From: Cerrena zonata
Taxonomy: Eukaryota; Basidiomycota; Agaricomycetes; Polyporales; Cerrenaceae
Direction of reading: 5' to 3'
Length of the DNA stretch: 64,000 bases
Assembly (NCBI GenBank): GCA_038087015.1
Contig: JASBNA010000008.1
Coordinates: 372,001 to 436,000, forward strand
A program made the position numbers and the translations under genes. The notes below the pieces were generated by a model that did not search any database, had not been told where the DNA came from, and saw nothing but the letters and a program-made list of their open reading frames with translations. Within the stretch, counting starts at the first letter, position 1. Each line of letters starts with the position of its first letter. This document shows positions 11,044 to 23,024 of this stretch, in pieces.

Positions 11044-12885
11044 ATGCCTGAAGAACCAACACCGTCCAGTTTACTAGGGGGTCTTGTCGTCGAGGTTTGC
11101 CTTGCTCTCGTGTAAGTTCAATCAAAGTCTACTAACTCATTCTCCTCGCTCACATATTCGCAGGCTTTATGGGATTATCACAGCGCAATCGTACATATAC
11201 ATGCTCAATTCCAAGAATGATCTAGCAATCATTAGGTGTATAGTAGGGAGCGTATGGTTGGTTGAGGTTCTCTCGCAAAACATACATGCCCTCAGTCTTA
11301 ACCCCAGGATACTCGAAACGTTGCATACCATCTTCATTATCCATATGCTGTACTACTATATCATAACCAGCTTTGGGAATCTCCTAGCAGTGGGAGACAT
11401 TATCTGGTACGTAAGACTTACTTTGGTCCTAGGCAAATTCCCCAAACTCAATCGTCGTTAGGAGCGCTGGCGTATGTCTCTATCTATTGATTACACTGTT
11501 CACTTTAGTTAATCGAGAATCGGGAAGGCCTGTGTTCTGGTTGAGATGTTGATTGTCACGTTGGTTCAGGGGTAAGCCGAACTCGTTGATCTCGTAGGCT
11601 TCTGTGGCTAACTTATTGTTAGTTTCTACATCCGCCGTGTCTTCATTCGCACGTACCAGTAACTTCTCGTCATTGGAGCCACTATTAATGCATGTAAGCA
11701 GTCAGCAAGCGATCTATTTGGCTTACTGTCACTACTGTAAGGACTCGTCAAAATTGTGTTACGATGTTATATTCATCGACTCTGTTGTTAGGGAATGCTC
11801 CTTCTAGCCCGTGTTGGTACGCCTATTCCCGAAATATTATATTTGTTACTCTTATATTTAAATACCTAACATCTCTCCTAGTGTTCGGGGCTGGTATGTC
11901 TCGAACAGTTATACGATTCAACTGTGGTGATAACTGATAGGTACATCTCCGCACTAGTCGCCGCGATTATGACGTACGTCTACCATTCAGGAGTAGAATA
12001 TATACATATTGACATCCTCTAGATATTTCGATCGCACATGGCTAGCCTTTAGGAGCTCCAAAGGGCCTTTTGTGCGTCACCGTCGTTCTTTATCTGGGAC
12101 AGCATCACTGACTTAGACGTTTAGGTCACTCTCACGTGTGCTCTTGCGTTATCGGCCGCAGTTGACGTTGCCATCGCCGTTATCCTCATTTACTACCTTA
12201 AACGAGGACAATCAGGCTTCACAAGGTTCGGGATCGTTCTCAACTGCGAACACTAGTCACTTCTAACTCTATACATTATCCAGCACGGACAGTGTCCTTC
12301 GCGCACTTATGACATATGCTGTGAATACAGGCGCAATTACGATGTACGCGGCGTCACCACATGCATGTAAAAGTGTAAACTGATTGTAACCTCCGCAGGA
12401 TTGTTTCCATTTGTATAGTCCTCACGGTAGGTGACTCGACACTCATTGAATTTATCTCTGATTAACGTGGTCCAACATAGTTTATCTTCCTCAAAAACAG
12501 CCTATTGTTCGCAGGACTTATTACTATGGCTAGCAAGCGTACGCTCTTCTCTATCAAGTATCCTCATGCTTTAATCTTTGTCCGCGGGTCGCAGTTTATG
12601 CCAATTCTCTTCTTGGTACGTTGAACGCCCGAAAGATGCTTCGAGAGAAGGCCGGATTAGCCTCCACGTACAACGATGTTGCAGAATTATCGAACTTGGA
12701 TCGTGATATACATTCTCATGTGGTTTGTACCTATCAATATTAGGGACTTGGTGATGGTGTAACCATAATCATTTCAGATATCACAAGGAAAACAACAACA
12801 GATTCAGATCTTTCAGAGCACGACTAAGGATGTTCAGGCAAGGTCGTGTCACTATCTATGTTGTCCATTCGCTAACGGGGCCTAG
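11044..12885 (+). CDS. DUF6534-type seven-helix fungal membrane protein, many short exons
   Basis: The start reads MPEEPTPSSLLGGLVVE. Exons traced with confidence: 11044-11111, 11164-11256, 11308-11406, 11462-11471 (10 nt), 11528-11571, 11623-about 11655. More exons follow, including those encoding SIWLTVTT, GMLLLARVG, VTLTCALALSAAVDVAIAV, IYYLKRGQSGFTR, TDSVLRALMTYAVNTGAITM and LYANSLLGTLNARKMLRE, with a stop at about 12883-12885. These are the hallmark blocks of the basidiomycete DUF6534 family: LYGI start of helix 2, LETLHT, the charged loop after helix 6 and LNAR before the tail. Function is unknown; the topology resembles a receptor or sensor. All junctions I could resolve keep frame. 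Boundaries in 11660-12000 and the last exon are approximate. Confidence 0.82.
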
Positions 12886-13751
12886 TGACGTTACAGTTCT
12901 CTCCACGATCTCCGCTGCCGGACAGGCGTTCATCAGTAAAGTTTGGGACGTCGACTTGATATGACATGGTCCATCACTATGTTCCAAGCCATTGACTTCT
13001 AATAAAACTGCTTTACACTCTTTCATTGACGGGCCGCTTGTGATAGAAACCTCTCGATGTGCGCGATGTACAATCACCCCGGAATCGGACTCGTTCTTAA
13101 GTATTCCAACCCAACGGTGTGTCATTCGTTCCCATCATAAGATTTAATGCAGAGCTACAACAAAATAGAAGCTCGCTGCTCTTTTAATGTACGGTACAAT
13201 ACAATAAGTATACCTTGTTCAATATTGAGTACAATTCTCTACTAAAGTGAGCACTTTCTCCGATCCGAATCATGCAGAAATGCTGATATGACATACTTTT
13301 CTTTCTTGAGAAGACTCTAGAGTTGAACATTGAATGGTCGGACTGGGACCTCTTCATTCAGGCTCTGAGTCGAACTATTGTCATGACATTTCTCTTGCCA
13401 TACAGAGTTTCATCACTGTTGCTTTTGCCGGCCTCGTAATGCGACGTACCTACCGTACCCGTTCATCTCCTCGACGCCCTAGATTGAAGCCATCTGTAAC
13501 TTCTGAGTTGCACAGCTCGCGGAAGTCTACTCTTACCGACCAATACTCCTCATCTTAATAAAGGCGAATACCCCACGCCCATTAGTATTTAGTTCCTCGC
13601 CTATTGACTTCTATTGTTTCGATTATGAAGTTCCGGCCCTGTTCAATAAGTCTCCGGTCCAGAAACGGCTGTGTACGGCGAAGGTATCGTAATGGATGGC
13701 TTGTTTTAAATGCATGATTTCCTTCACGCAGAAGCACATCCATCCACAACC
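12886..13751. other. Intergenic region
   Basis: About 860 bp between the DUF6534 gene and the next membrane-protein gene. No open frame with protein character is seen. A TAATAAAGG sequence near 13554-13562 could be polyadenylation-related. The promoter of the downstream gene lies in the last few hundred bases. Confidence 0.5.
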
Positions 13752-15983
13752 ATGCATCGTCCTCTAGGTTCTCAAGTATGTACCCTTCCCTTTTACCAGT
13801 CTTCCACTAACTTTACCCTAAATGCATAGTCAACCTTCGAACGGATTCATCGCGGGATCATTCTCACGAGAGAGGAGAAAAGGCTGAAGGTACTTAGTCT
13901 CAAGCTGGTGCTTCCAACGGCTTTGGTTATTCTTGGTTCTGCTGGTGCAGCAACGGTCTTCTTGCACTGGATGCTTTTTCACCAAATGCCAGGGCAGCGT
14001 GTGTGGCAAGATAAAGCCTTCCATCTCGACGAGGGTACCAAGCTGCACGGTGAGAATGAAGCCGCACGATTGTTTGGATTGACTATTTCATCTGCTGCGG
14101 TGAGTTGTGATGTGTTTCTTGCTCGACCTCAACTTTCTAACATGGTTATCGTTTTCAGTCAAAAGTAGTCACTATCACGTCACCCGCTCTTGTCATGCTT
14201 TACTCTTTTCATGTCGCCCGGAACTGGCTTCATTTGGGAGCCACCTCTCCTGAAGATCAGAGTCTTCCAACCCCGCTTCAGTAAGAAGTCTGTTTGATTC
14301 GAATTGTCGTACAAACTAAACAGTTGCCACCGGTAGATATGGTCTCGTCGTCAACCTCCTCAGTGATGGAGGTCTGGGTTCTTTGCTTACTGCTATCCGC
14401 TACTTCATACGGGGTCCTCAACGTCGCGCAGGAACGACCTCCTTGCTGTTACATGCATTCTTCATGATACTTCTTGTGTTTATTCTCTCCAATGCAATCA
14501 GGTAAGATTTGGTCCCATGGGTGTGTAAACATCGTCTGAACTATGGTTTCATAGCCTAGTGGATCTTTGGTTGCATACCTCAACAGCAACTGTTAATCTG
14601 CCCACCACGAGAGAAATCTCTGTGCCGTTCAAATTCAGCGTAGACCAAACACTCTGTCCTCCGTATCCTGATCCATGGTGGATGGCATTTCAACCCTGTC
14701 TCATGTTTCCAGGTGGCTGGGGTAAGGGCATCGAGTCGAAGGTTCCTGGCATGCTCGTCAGAGCCAACAATTCTGATACACTGCAGACAATAACACTTGC
14801 GGATTCCAAAGATCTGGCTGTTCTCGTGAAGCCGAATATCACACATTCCTTGATGTTTCGCGCAAAAACATTCGGAGCTCGTGCGTCATGCCAATCCGTA
14901 ACTCCACTTTGCGACAACACGTTCAAATGCACAGGCTTTCCTTGGACATTCCCTCCATACAATGGTACATTCGGTGTAGATCACGGAACGACAGAAGGAG
15001 GGTCTAAGCTATTCATTCAATCATCCAATTGCGCATGGGATGCACCATATAACGAGACCGAGCCGAGATCATTGGCGTGCCGCCACATCTCATCCGATCG
15101 TATAACGTCCGACGCATCATCTTTCAGCGAGCTCAGTCCACCCCCAGTTAACTCATACAATCTCTGGATGCAATTTCTCTGGGAAGCAGATGGTGATACG
15201 GAGCTCGGAATCGGTGCTGGCAAAGTTAGCGGAGCTGTCACAAACTTCCAAAACTTCGCAACTATGTTAACTAACTGCACATTGAATTTCTACAATGTGA
15301 CTGTGGACTATAACAATGGAAAATATTTCCTTGTCGACGAAGAACTTAGCAACGTAGGGCTTTCCGACGGTCTCGCAGCACCTACCCGTATTGGACACCT
15401 CGCTTCTGCTCTCATTTCAAATATCGAAGGGCGTGCTTTCGGTGATAACTCGACTGATTCGCTCATGGCATTCCTCGAGCAAGATTTATCACGATTGGCG
15501 ATTGGCTCTGCGGCGTACATCACGAACGTAACCAGCGATACTATCATGCAGAGTACATTGGGCACTACGGTCGCTGGACGATATCCCTTTTGGCCTGTCT
15601 TCATATTCGTCATACTTCTCTACATGCATGCATGTCTGGCTCTCTTTCTTTTCCTTCAGACTGCTCTGACAATGCAGACGGAGTCTCTTTCGCTTTCTCC
15701 CATGGAAGGATATGGAGGAGGGAATTACAGACAGGTATCGATGTTAGAACTAGCCCAACTGCGATTACGCGGACCATTGCCTCTCATCGCATCATTATTT
15801 CCTCCACAACACCCTGACGTTAGTGCAGCTGTGTTGTCCATCGAGACAAGTGATTTGGACATGTTCCGCGAGAGGCCAGACGATGGGCGTGTCCGGGCTG
15901 GGTTGTATTCGGACGATTCAGCCACTAACTCTCAGAGATTCCGTGTTTTCCGACCGGAGAACGATTGCACAAAGCTCGATTGA
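13752..15983 (+). CDS. Large multi-domain membrane protein of unknown function, 669 aa, 5 exons
   Basis: Exons 13752-13775 (24 nt, MHRPLGSQ), 13830-14099, 14159-14280, 14337-14501 and 14555-15983 join in frame with canonical GT-AG introns. The N-terminal third has three hydrophobic helices (LVLPTALVILGSAGAATVF; ITSPALVMLYSF; LLLHAFFMILLVFILSN). A roughly 350-residue segment follows, rich in N-glycosylation sequons (NNS, NIT, NGT, NET, NCT, NVT, NST, NVT) and Cys, which suggests an extracellular or luminal domain. A strong C-terminal helix (FWPVFIFVILLYMHACLALF) comes next, then a cytoplasmic Ser/Arg-rich tail. I recognise the layout as one common and multicopy in Agaricomycetes but without known function. 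No disruption was seen. Confidence 0.82.
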
Positions 15984-16174
15984 GAACGTCGTATTTATCT
16001 GTGTTGGCTTTAAATTATTTGTCGCTCCTTATTGACATTCGTTTCGCATTTCTTTGTTATCTACGATTGATTTAGTAGTATTAATACGAAATGCCGTTAA
16101 GATTGCTTACTCTTCAACCCCTGCTCAAAGATCGCACTGCTCCACCCATGGTATTATCCTAATGGTAAAAGAGC

Positions 16175-17335
16175 CGATTTGAAACGCCCCTCGGACGTTG
16201 CTGCTTTGCAGGCCTATTCGAAAGAGAACGCGTCCAGGCCTTTGAAGAAGAGTCGGAAGAGCATCGTCACGGAGGAGAGCTTAGCGAAGGGACGGCATAT
16301 ATTGAAGGATCTATTCAATGAGGGCAAATAGAATTACAGTATGTTGCAATCTAGACTCGCAGCACGGAGATCATATATATATATATATATATATTCCGCA
16401 TGGCGATCATTGACTCGAGGAGATGATCTGTCTGAAACGTTGTTAGATCGCAGATTGCTGTATATCCAATTCATATTCAGAGCGATCTGCTGTAATGTGA
16501 ATCTCGAGATCCATCTCACTTGAAACCCAAATCCCAATGTCTGTAGCCGGGTGTTGAGTCACTTGTCCAAATATGGGGAACAATGCAGCTTCTGTCCAAA
16601 TCAGGACAGTCGGATTAGGAAGGCGAGGAGGTTTGCTTGCCGAATGCATCAATGTTTGCATACTGTGTGTCCAGTACAGTAGAAGAATTTGATTAAATGG
16701 TAATAGAACATTCTATTAGCGATCACATCCCCAATCTGAGCGATCTGGCCCAATACGCTGTCAGACTCATCCCCGGAAATGGCGTCATCGAGGCTTGCAT
16801 TCCCTCCGAGCCTCAGTACAAGAGCGCAAGCACGGACTGGCACTTGCCATACATCTCCTAAGCTCGTACTACCGTCACTATGTCGTCGTCCAACTCCCCC
16901 CATGAACGTCATCATGCGCACGACATGCCTCATCGCATTCGCACACACTCACCACCACTCCCAGGAACGAAAAACTCTCGAACGCGAATTCTATGCGAGC
17001 TCATTCCCTACATACACCCCACGCTGGTCGCGAGAAGCCCCCACCGCCGGAGCCTGCCTCGCTCAGCTCTCGACTCCACCTCCCAAGACGTCCATCAACC
17101 CATTCACCAGACGAAAGCAGAGTACTCTCCGTCAGCATTGTCACGGTAGGGCATCTGACTGCAACGCCAGGGTTGTTTGAGACATTGATGCTCAAGGCAA
17201 GAAGGAGCGACCCAGCATCCTTCATCTTCACGATGGACGACGAGTGTCGATGGATCGGTTTCATCTCAACATCGAACCATACGACTACACACTCATCCCG
17301 CTCGAGGAGGCACAGAAACGCATGAATCGTCTCGC
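16175..17335 (+). repeat. Inverted segmental duplication, copy A (partner 32785-33960)
   Basis: About 1.16 kb here matches the reverse complement of about 32785-33960 along nearly its whole length. The match includes the DNA2 3' end, a (TA)n microsatellite (16373-16394 here, 33738-33757 in the partner), the 16443-16661 stretch (a 72-codon open frame differing at about 3 residues) and the hypothetical coding segment at 16860-17340. Divergence appears to be around 10% with a few indels. Similarity starts at GAAACGCCCCTCGGAC (16181) and fades after GAAACGCATGAAT near 17325. Because the full DNA2 gene is at the partner, that is the source locus and this is the derived copy. Confidence 0.9.
16182..16331 (+). 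pseudogene. Duplicated 3' end of DNA2 (last 49 codons), orphan fragment
   Basis: In frame it encodes KRPSDVAALQAYSK..., continuing to [12 protein letters not shown], matching the last residues of the intact DNA2 gene at 33798-34142 with only a few substitutions (for example DVAAL against DIATL). No helicase or nuclease domain is included and there is no start, so it cannot make DNA2. It lies about 200 bp downstream of the stop of the membrane-protein gene and on the same strand. Confidence 0.9.
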
Positions 17336-17345
17336 CACTGAAACT
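16862..17345 (+). CDS. Hypothetical protein, duplicated copy; partner at 32702-33253 (reverse)
   Basis: The stretch beginning MSSSNSP and ending with HLHDGRRVSMDRFHLNIEP, then LEEAQKRMNRLATETI-stop, is present in both duplication copies. The C-terminal part is well kept in both. The N-terminal half is read in different frames in the two copies because this copy has one extra nucleotide in a C run (about 16890). Continuous coding therefore needs either an intron or a frameshift; a candidate donor GTAGGG lies at about 17147. I do not recognise the family. It may be a real small gene that is broken in one copy, or a fortuitous open frame. Confidence 0.35.
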
Positions 17346-17492
17346 ATTTAGTTTGTGTCTGATTCGAATATGTATTAGTATACTACTACTTGGACATAGC
17401 TGACACGCCACCGCGTATGCCTCAAGTGAGCTTATAACAATCGATACTGTATCTTCACTACACGTATATCACTACATATTAGTGTCCCTCGA

Positions 17493-19203
17493 TTAAATGT
17501 CCAGTACGGTATCAGAAGTAACAACTCTGCCGAAATCGGGGTAGATAATTTCTTTTCTCAAAAGGATCTGGAGAAGTTTGACAGGATTCCACTTCAAAAC
17601 CGTTCGCTCCACCATTCTTTGTATGACAGGGCGGCCAGTTCCTCCGGGACGTACTAAGACTTCTTGACTGACTGCTATACAGATAGTTTCGACATTCGAA
17701 AGAGATATTAGAGCATTGAAAGCATGGTCTTCTATAGTCTCGTCAGGGTTCAAGAAATAATAGGACATGTAGTCCGTCGGAGAAAACGGTTTGACACCGA
17801 TGATGTTGGGTTTATCGATACAGTGAGTAAATTTCTCAGTCTCCCAATGTCCATCCAGATGGAACTGAATGGTTACGTTCTCAACAGATGTTTCATCGAA
17901 AGCGGCGACGGCGTCGCCTAACAGAGTGCCCTACACATTAAAATGAGCTTGCTGAAAGTAATAGCCAGGAGTGAGCACGTACTAACTGAGATCCCCCTTT
18001 TGCCACTGGGAGCTTGTTCATGTCCACTAAAACTTCGAGGTTATAGTTGAGCACGGAATCAGTAGATCCACGGATCGTTCTAATCAATATAGGATATTGA
18101 TTTGGAAGTGGAACCATCATATGCAAGTACCCTGGTTTAAGTGATTTGCAAAGAGTTGATATCGCGTCTCCTTCGCCAGGGAAGCAGTGACAGGCAAGGG
18201 ATAAGACTCGGGCGGTACAGGATAGGCCCAGGGTATACAGCGGGATAGGATTGCCACAAATATAGTCCAAGTTTTTCCAACAACGACTATTCGTAATATT
18301 CCGGATACGGCGTTGAAACAGTTGCGCGCCATCGATGATTCGAGATCTACCGTTACTTAAGAGGTACAGTTCCAGCGAACGAAGGTTAGGGTACAGGGTT
18401 GCGAGTGTCTTGGTTGAAAGATCAAGATCCAGAGCCTTGAGGGCAAGATGGGCCATTGAATCGAACGAATGGCCATTGTCCGTTAGTTCTAGTCGAACCC
18501 CTTCCCCTACACAGACACGCAGTAGCCGAAGAGAGGACGATAGCTGACGTAGATATTCCGCGGGTTTGATCACAGGTTGAAATCCGTCGTTGTTGGATAG
18601 AGCAAGGGTGTGAATAGATAAGTGGGTGATAGACGGTTGGAGGTTTTGGATTTGGTGTATAGTCTCTGGCGTCAGGGAGACCCCCAAACTGAGTTTCTTC
18701 AATAGAGGATGGCTAGAAATTGGTGGCAAGATGACGGAGATATCCTCGTGATAATACGAGGCGTCGATATGAAATTCTATCAGGTTCGGGGCGCAAGATA
18801 GCACATCCTTCAACATTTGTATCGACCGATCCGAGAGAGTAACTGTTCCCAGTGACGGTGTCTCCTTCGTGGCGCAGGCAGACAATTTCTGGATCCATAA
18901 TCTATGGAGAGACTGACCACGACCGTAATTGACAACCTCGGCGGTAGTGTCAGAAATTATAGTAGTACTAGATAACTGGCGCGTTTCCTTCCCGAGGATG
19001 AAAGAATGAAAGCCTTCCAGACGCCTTTCAGATTTTTCGCTATCTCTGGGATCGAGATGGACAACAGGGGTGTCCAATAGCAAACAGTGGCTGAGGGCAT
19101 TGTAGAAGTGGCGGTTGGTATGAATGAGGTTTAAGAGACTTGCACGATCCAGTCGAGCAGTTTCTTGAGCAATCTGACACCAGCTGTAATCATCGAGATA
19201 CAT
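17493..19203 (-). CDS. F-box-like protein, 549 aa, one intron
   Basis: Exon 1 runs 19203-17979 and exon 2 17917-17493, with a 61-bp intron whose junction codon C|GC (Arg) keeps the frame. The start reads MYLDDYSWCQIAQETARL. The N-terminal segment (RASLLNLIHTNRHFYNALSH) has the shape of the second half of an F-box. It is followed by Leu-rich segments (LLKKLSLGVSL, ITHLSIHTLAL, LRSLELYLLS) like degenerate LRRs. The C-terminus (YPDFGRVVTSDTVLDI) has no known domain. Probable role: substrate-binding subunit of an SCF ubiquitin ligase, substrate unknown. No break is visible. A retained-intron reading would stop at 17938 and give a 421-aa form. Confidence 0.72.
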
Positions 19204-20168
19204 GATGAAAGATGAAGAGGGAGTGAGTGGTAAGGGGAGAAGGAGAGAGGCAGAGATACTTTCGGGCAGTGTCGGTGCGAGGCTTTAAGGACTTCATGTT
19301 GTCAATAGTTTGGCCAATTCTTTGACCCCAGGCCTAACTCCGCGACACGGCCAAAAGCTAGATATACTGTGCGGATGTTAGATCAATAGAAACGTGTCAG
19401 ACGAAACTTTTGTCAATGAAGCACTGTTAGCATGTAAATGCCACTCGTATTCACGAGTGGCAGAAGATACAATTCGATTCAAGCACAGACGCACTTAGCA
19501 GAGTCAATGCAAGATGACCATGAGCACTTCACCGCGCCATTGGCGATGGTAGCAGTGATGGTGGGTTTGGACGATTGTATAGTCTCGATACACTAGATCA
19601 AAAATAATGATTAAGGTAAATTACATTACAATAAGATTAATAGCTCACAAACTGAAATTAAAGACGTGCACAATCAAGTCAAGGGTTGTAAACAGTGCAG
19701 CTAATAAAATAATGGACTGTCGGTATCCCTAAAGTTTAAGTTAGCCAGGGTTTACAAGATATGACATAGCGTGGTCGACCGAACAAAAGCAGTCCTCATT
19801 AGAGTTATAGCATCACAGGCGAGAAATGATGCTTGTTTCCAGGTCTCCGAACTTGGACGTCACGTCAAATCCATCAGTATTCTTTCAATAAGTAAATGTG
19901 AAAAGCATCTTTTATTTCAATATGACTGTCATGCACGTACGTAAATAAATAATTTGAAATCGAGACACCGAAACATTCCCGAAGCACAAGAGACATTCTT
20001 GGTAACAAAACCATGCGATGATCGCCATGATTATCACAGTTCTGCAGTTTTCGAAGCGTAGGATGCGAACCCGCTGGCCGACTCCGACAAGACAAAGGTT
20101 TCAGAGTTCTGGGCAATCTCAATGGGACGAACAAACTGCTATACGGATGATCAGTTTTCGGAAGCGTG
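19204..20168. other. Intergenic region
   Basis: About 960 bp between two reverse-strand genes. A short open frame (19874-20191, reverse) could be a 3' exon of the DUF6534 gene upstream, but I could not support a splice into it. A duplicated CGTGTCAAA at about 20165-20182 is noted. No other structure was seen. Confidence 0.4.
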
Positions 20169-21996
20169 TCAAAGCGTGTCAAATTTAACAATAATTACCT
20201 GTACAGTATTCCCTGGAGGTCCCGATTGATTGCCCCGGGAAGCAAATTCAAGACCAGAGGTGGTGCGTAGCATGTCTTGGCGTGTTTCCCGAGTGTTGAG
20301 CCTGAAAATATCGTTTCAGTGCGGACTACAAACACCAATGAAGGTTGAACGAACAAGCCCAAGAACGTATTTGCATACACTGTACAGGTTTTCTTTTTAG
20401 TGAAAGCATATTTCAGGAGTTTATAATAAGACTTACATTTACTGCGAACTGCATAAAACCCTGTGTACAACAAGCTGTTTTGAATGAAGACGTACTGAAA
20501 GTATGGTGTGTGAGTACTATTTCTCTAAAGACGACTGGAATGCGGTCTCGCACAGAAAAGAGGAGCATCATAGAGATAATCCTGTCATACATTCAATATA
20601 TGACTCAAATTGTGGCAAAGTGGTTGAAAAAAACGCACGTGGTAAGAGCGCATGAATGAACGGTGTAGACGATTAACCATCGGAGAACACTGTCAGTCCT
20701 GGAATCATAGTTTTAGCCAGAATTTGATCAATATTCAGACAATAGCGCACTTTTTGTATCCAGTCCTGTACCGCCGGAACTGCAATATGGTGATGATCGT
20801 CACCGATAGCTCAAGCAATACGGCAAAAGCATTTCCGCAAGTGACGGTTACCTGAATTGGTGGGATTAGTGAGCAACTATTTCGAGGTGTTATCAAAGGA
20901 CTTACAAAAATCATTCGTTTGTCCCGGTATCCACTCCACGTAGGGGTCTTGTACCTAAATCGCTTACCTCAGTCTTATCAAGATGTATGAAGATTGTGCA
21001 ACGTACATCATAATACCGTTGACTGTAATGAAAGATAAGACATATTTAAGTTAACATGAGAATAGCGTGAACATACATAGTCCAAACCCTATCATGAGCG
21101 AGATATGAGCGATAGCTTTGGAGATCGGGGCCTTCGACTCACCGAGTCTCAAGATAAGAAGAAAGAGCTAGTTTGTGATGAATATAAGTTCAGAGGTAAT
21201 ACATAAGCAAGTGAGAGAGAATTACCAAAAAACCTGTTACGAGGAACGATCCCTTGCTGACTATACGTGATTAGAGGTGTAAGCTATCGATAGCTTCCGT
21301 TTTGAGAGTCCACGTACAAATCCATGTCCTTCGAAGATAATAGCTGCAAGGATGACAAAAAGAGGCATTACCAATGATCGAGAAGAGAGGACCGCAAAGT
21401 GCTCACATGTGTGCTACGACAAGCACTACTAGCTAAAATAATCTCGTGAGCTATATTACTATAGGGATAATAATAAGAAGGTCTAACCTCCATGTAGATA
21501 ATTGCCTGAGAAGGGACAACCCATCAGTCGTCTGCATTAGTGCAGAGATAGTTACTTACGCTACCACTCCTACGCCAACAGTGAGTTAGATGTAAATATC
21601 ATATTAAAAAACCTACCAAAGAATTTTTCCGGCAGTAACGAAATTACCAAACCCTTGGATAGCATACACAAAACACATATGGATCAAAAACGCGGTATGA
21701 ATGGTCTCCGCCAATCTATGGAAATGTCAACACGATGCAGCTGTGAAGAAAATAGTGATGCAGCGACTAACAAAACAATCCACACACCGATTCGCAACCA
21801 ACGGTTGTCTTTGTGATTGTTGTGCATATAGAGATACGTTTGCATCGCGACGACGCCATACAACCTGCGAATAACGGTCGTCAGCCAAATCAGCAGTTGG
21901 AAGTGAGTATATTTACATCAAGGATATGGTGGCTCCCACCAACAGACCTCCCATCCATTGCTCCGGAGATGGATGCGTAGGTGGATGCGTAGACAT
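20169..21996 (-). CDS. Second DUF6534-type membrane protein, many short exons including 10- and 18-nt microexons
   Basis: The start at 21996 reads MSTHPPTHPSPEQWMGGLLVG. Family blocks follow in order: LYGVVAMQTYLYMHN, LAETIHTAFLIHMCFVYAI, FGNFVTAGKILW, a 10-nt exon (21569-21560) and an 18-nt exon (21505-21488, AIIYME), VVLVVAHM, YYLRRTW, VTVTCGNAFAVLLELSVTII, FRRYRTGYKK, TDSVLRWLIVYTVHS, VYANTFLG and LNTRETRQDMLR. The frame runs to a TGA at 20171-20169. It is paralogous to the gene at 11044-12885 and on the opposite strand. The donor after VYANTFLG and the exact C-terminus were not resolved, so a small defect there is possible. Function is unknown; it is probably a seven-helix plasma-membrane protein. 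Confidence 0.75.
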
Positions 21997-23024
21997 TGCG
22001 AGATACCCGGGGCAAGTTAGAGAGTGAGTGGAGTGTGGCTCTGGTCAGAACGTTTATATAGAGGCAAGATACATACTAGAGGACTTGATTGAACGGAATG
22101 TCCAACAGCTGTATGGTTTCTACAAAAGGGTTTTGTAAGTACTTTTTAGCGCGTCAGATGATTAGAACAATCGCACCGTGGTTGTATGCACAAGGTTTCT
22201 CTACTAAATCGGTAAGACGCATCTCTAATTAGAGTGACACTGACAGGAGCGAATGATACATCTGCACAAAAGTGTTGAGTTCAGAGATGTGAGCAGCGGC
22301 GATCATGAAGATCGTAGTCGTTTGACTACATCTAGTTGGGGGCAGTAGGTTCGGTATACGTCCAGTATGCTCAGTGAACGTATTGTACGTTTATCGTGTC
22401 CAGAACCATGAGGAACTGGAAGTAAGAAACACTGCGATGGCTATTGCTGCGATGATACCGCATCATGACAGTACCAGGATATCAGTTATGTCTATGTAAG
22501 GTATGTCATTCACGCCAACGAGCTGTCTATTGAGAAGATAAGTCAGATCACATACTGGTAGTGGTACCCAGTGACGGCTACTGAGTCACAACAGCCGGAG
22601 ACTCATCCACCGTAGGCTAGGTCTTCTTAAGACCCTGGGGGTGAGCACAACAGTCTCCCCGAATCAGAGGCTGAGTCTACGTCTACTGATCCCCTACCTT
22701 TAAGTCTGTAAATAATGCGATCTAGTTAGTCTAGTAGAATTTCGTTTGTAGAAAATACCCCTTGTGGATGTATCGTGCAATGAAAAGGAGCTCTAGAGCG
22801 AGCTGATTATGCATATTAGTAGGTTTCTAGCTGAACATGCTAGTAAGTACATGTTGGTTAAGGTTCAATGCAGAGCGACTCTGGAGTCTGCCGTAATGGT
22901 ACGGTACATCATAGAAGCGCCAGACGCCATGACCGTCCAAAGTTGGACCGATACTTGTTGCACCTCTTCATCATGCTGCCCGCTTTCTAAGAAACAGAGT
23001 TGACTCTACGTGGGGTAAACGAAC
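21997..23024. other. Intergenic region between divergent DUF6534 and DUF2358-like genes
   Basis: About 1.03 kb. It contains the promoters of both flanking genes. A TATA-like TTTATATAGAGG (about 22051-22062) lies about 55 bp upstream of the reverse-strand start at 21996. No open frame with protein character, tRNA or repeat was found; CAACAGCCGGAGACTC-type GC patches near 22590 have no obvious meaning. Confidence 0.5.

Noticed and set aside
16443..16661. 72-codon reverse frame conserved at 33472-33690
   Set aside because: Conservation is explained by the segmental duplication; no domain, and it overlaps the DNA2 3' flank in antisense.
22550..22720. GC-rich segment as a tRNA or structured RNA
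   Set aside because: No A/B box pair, anticodon stem or CCA-compatible acceptor fold could be drawn.
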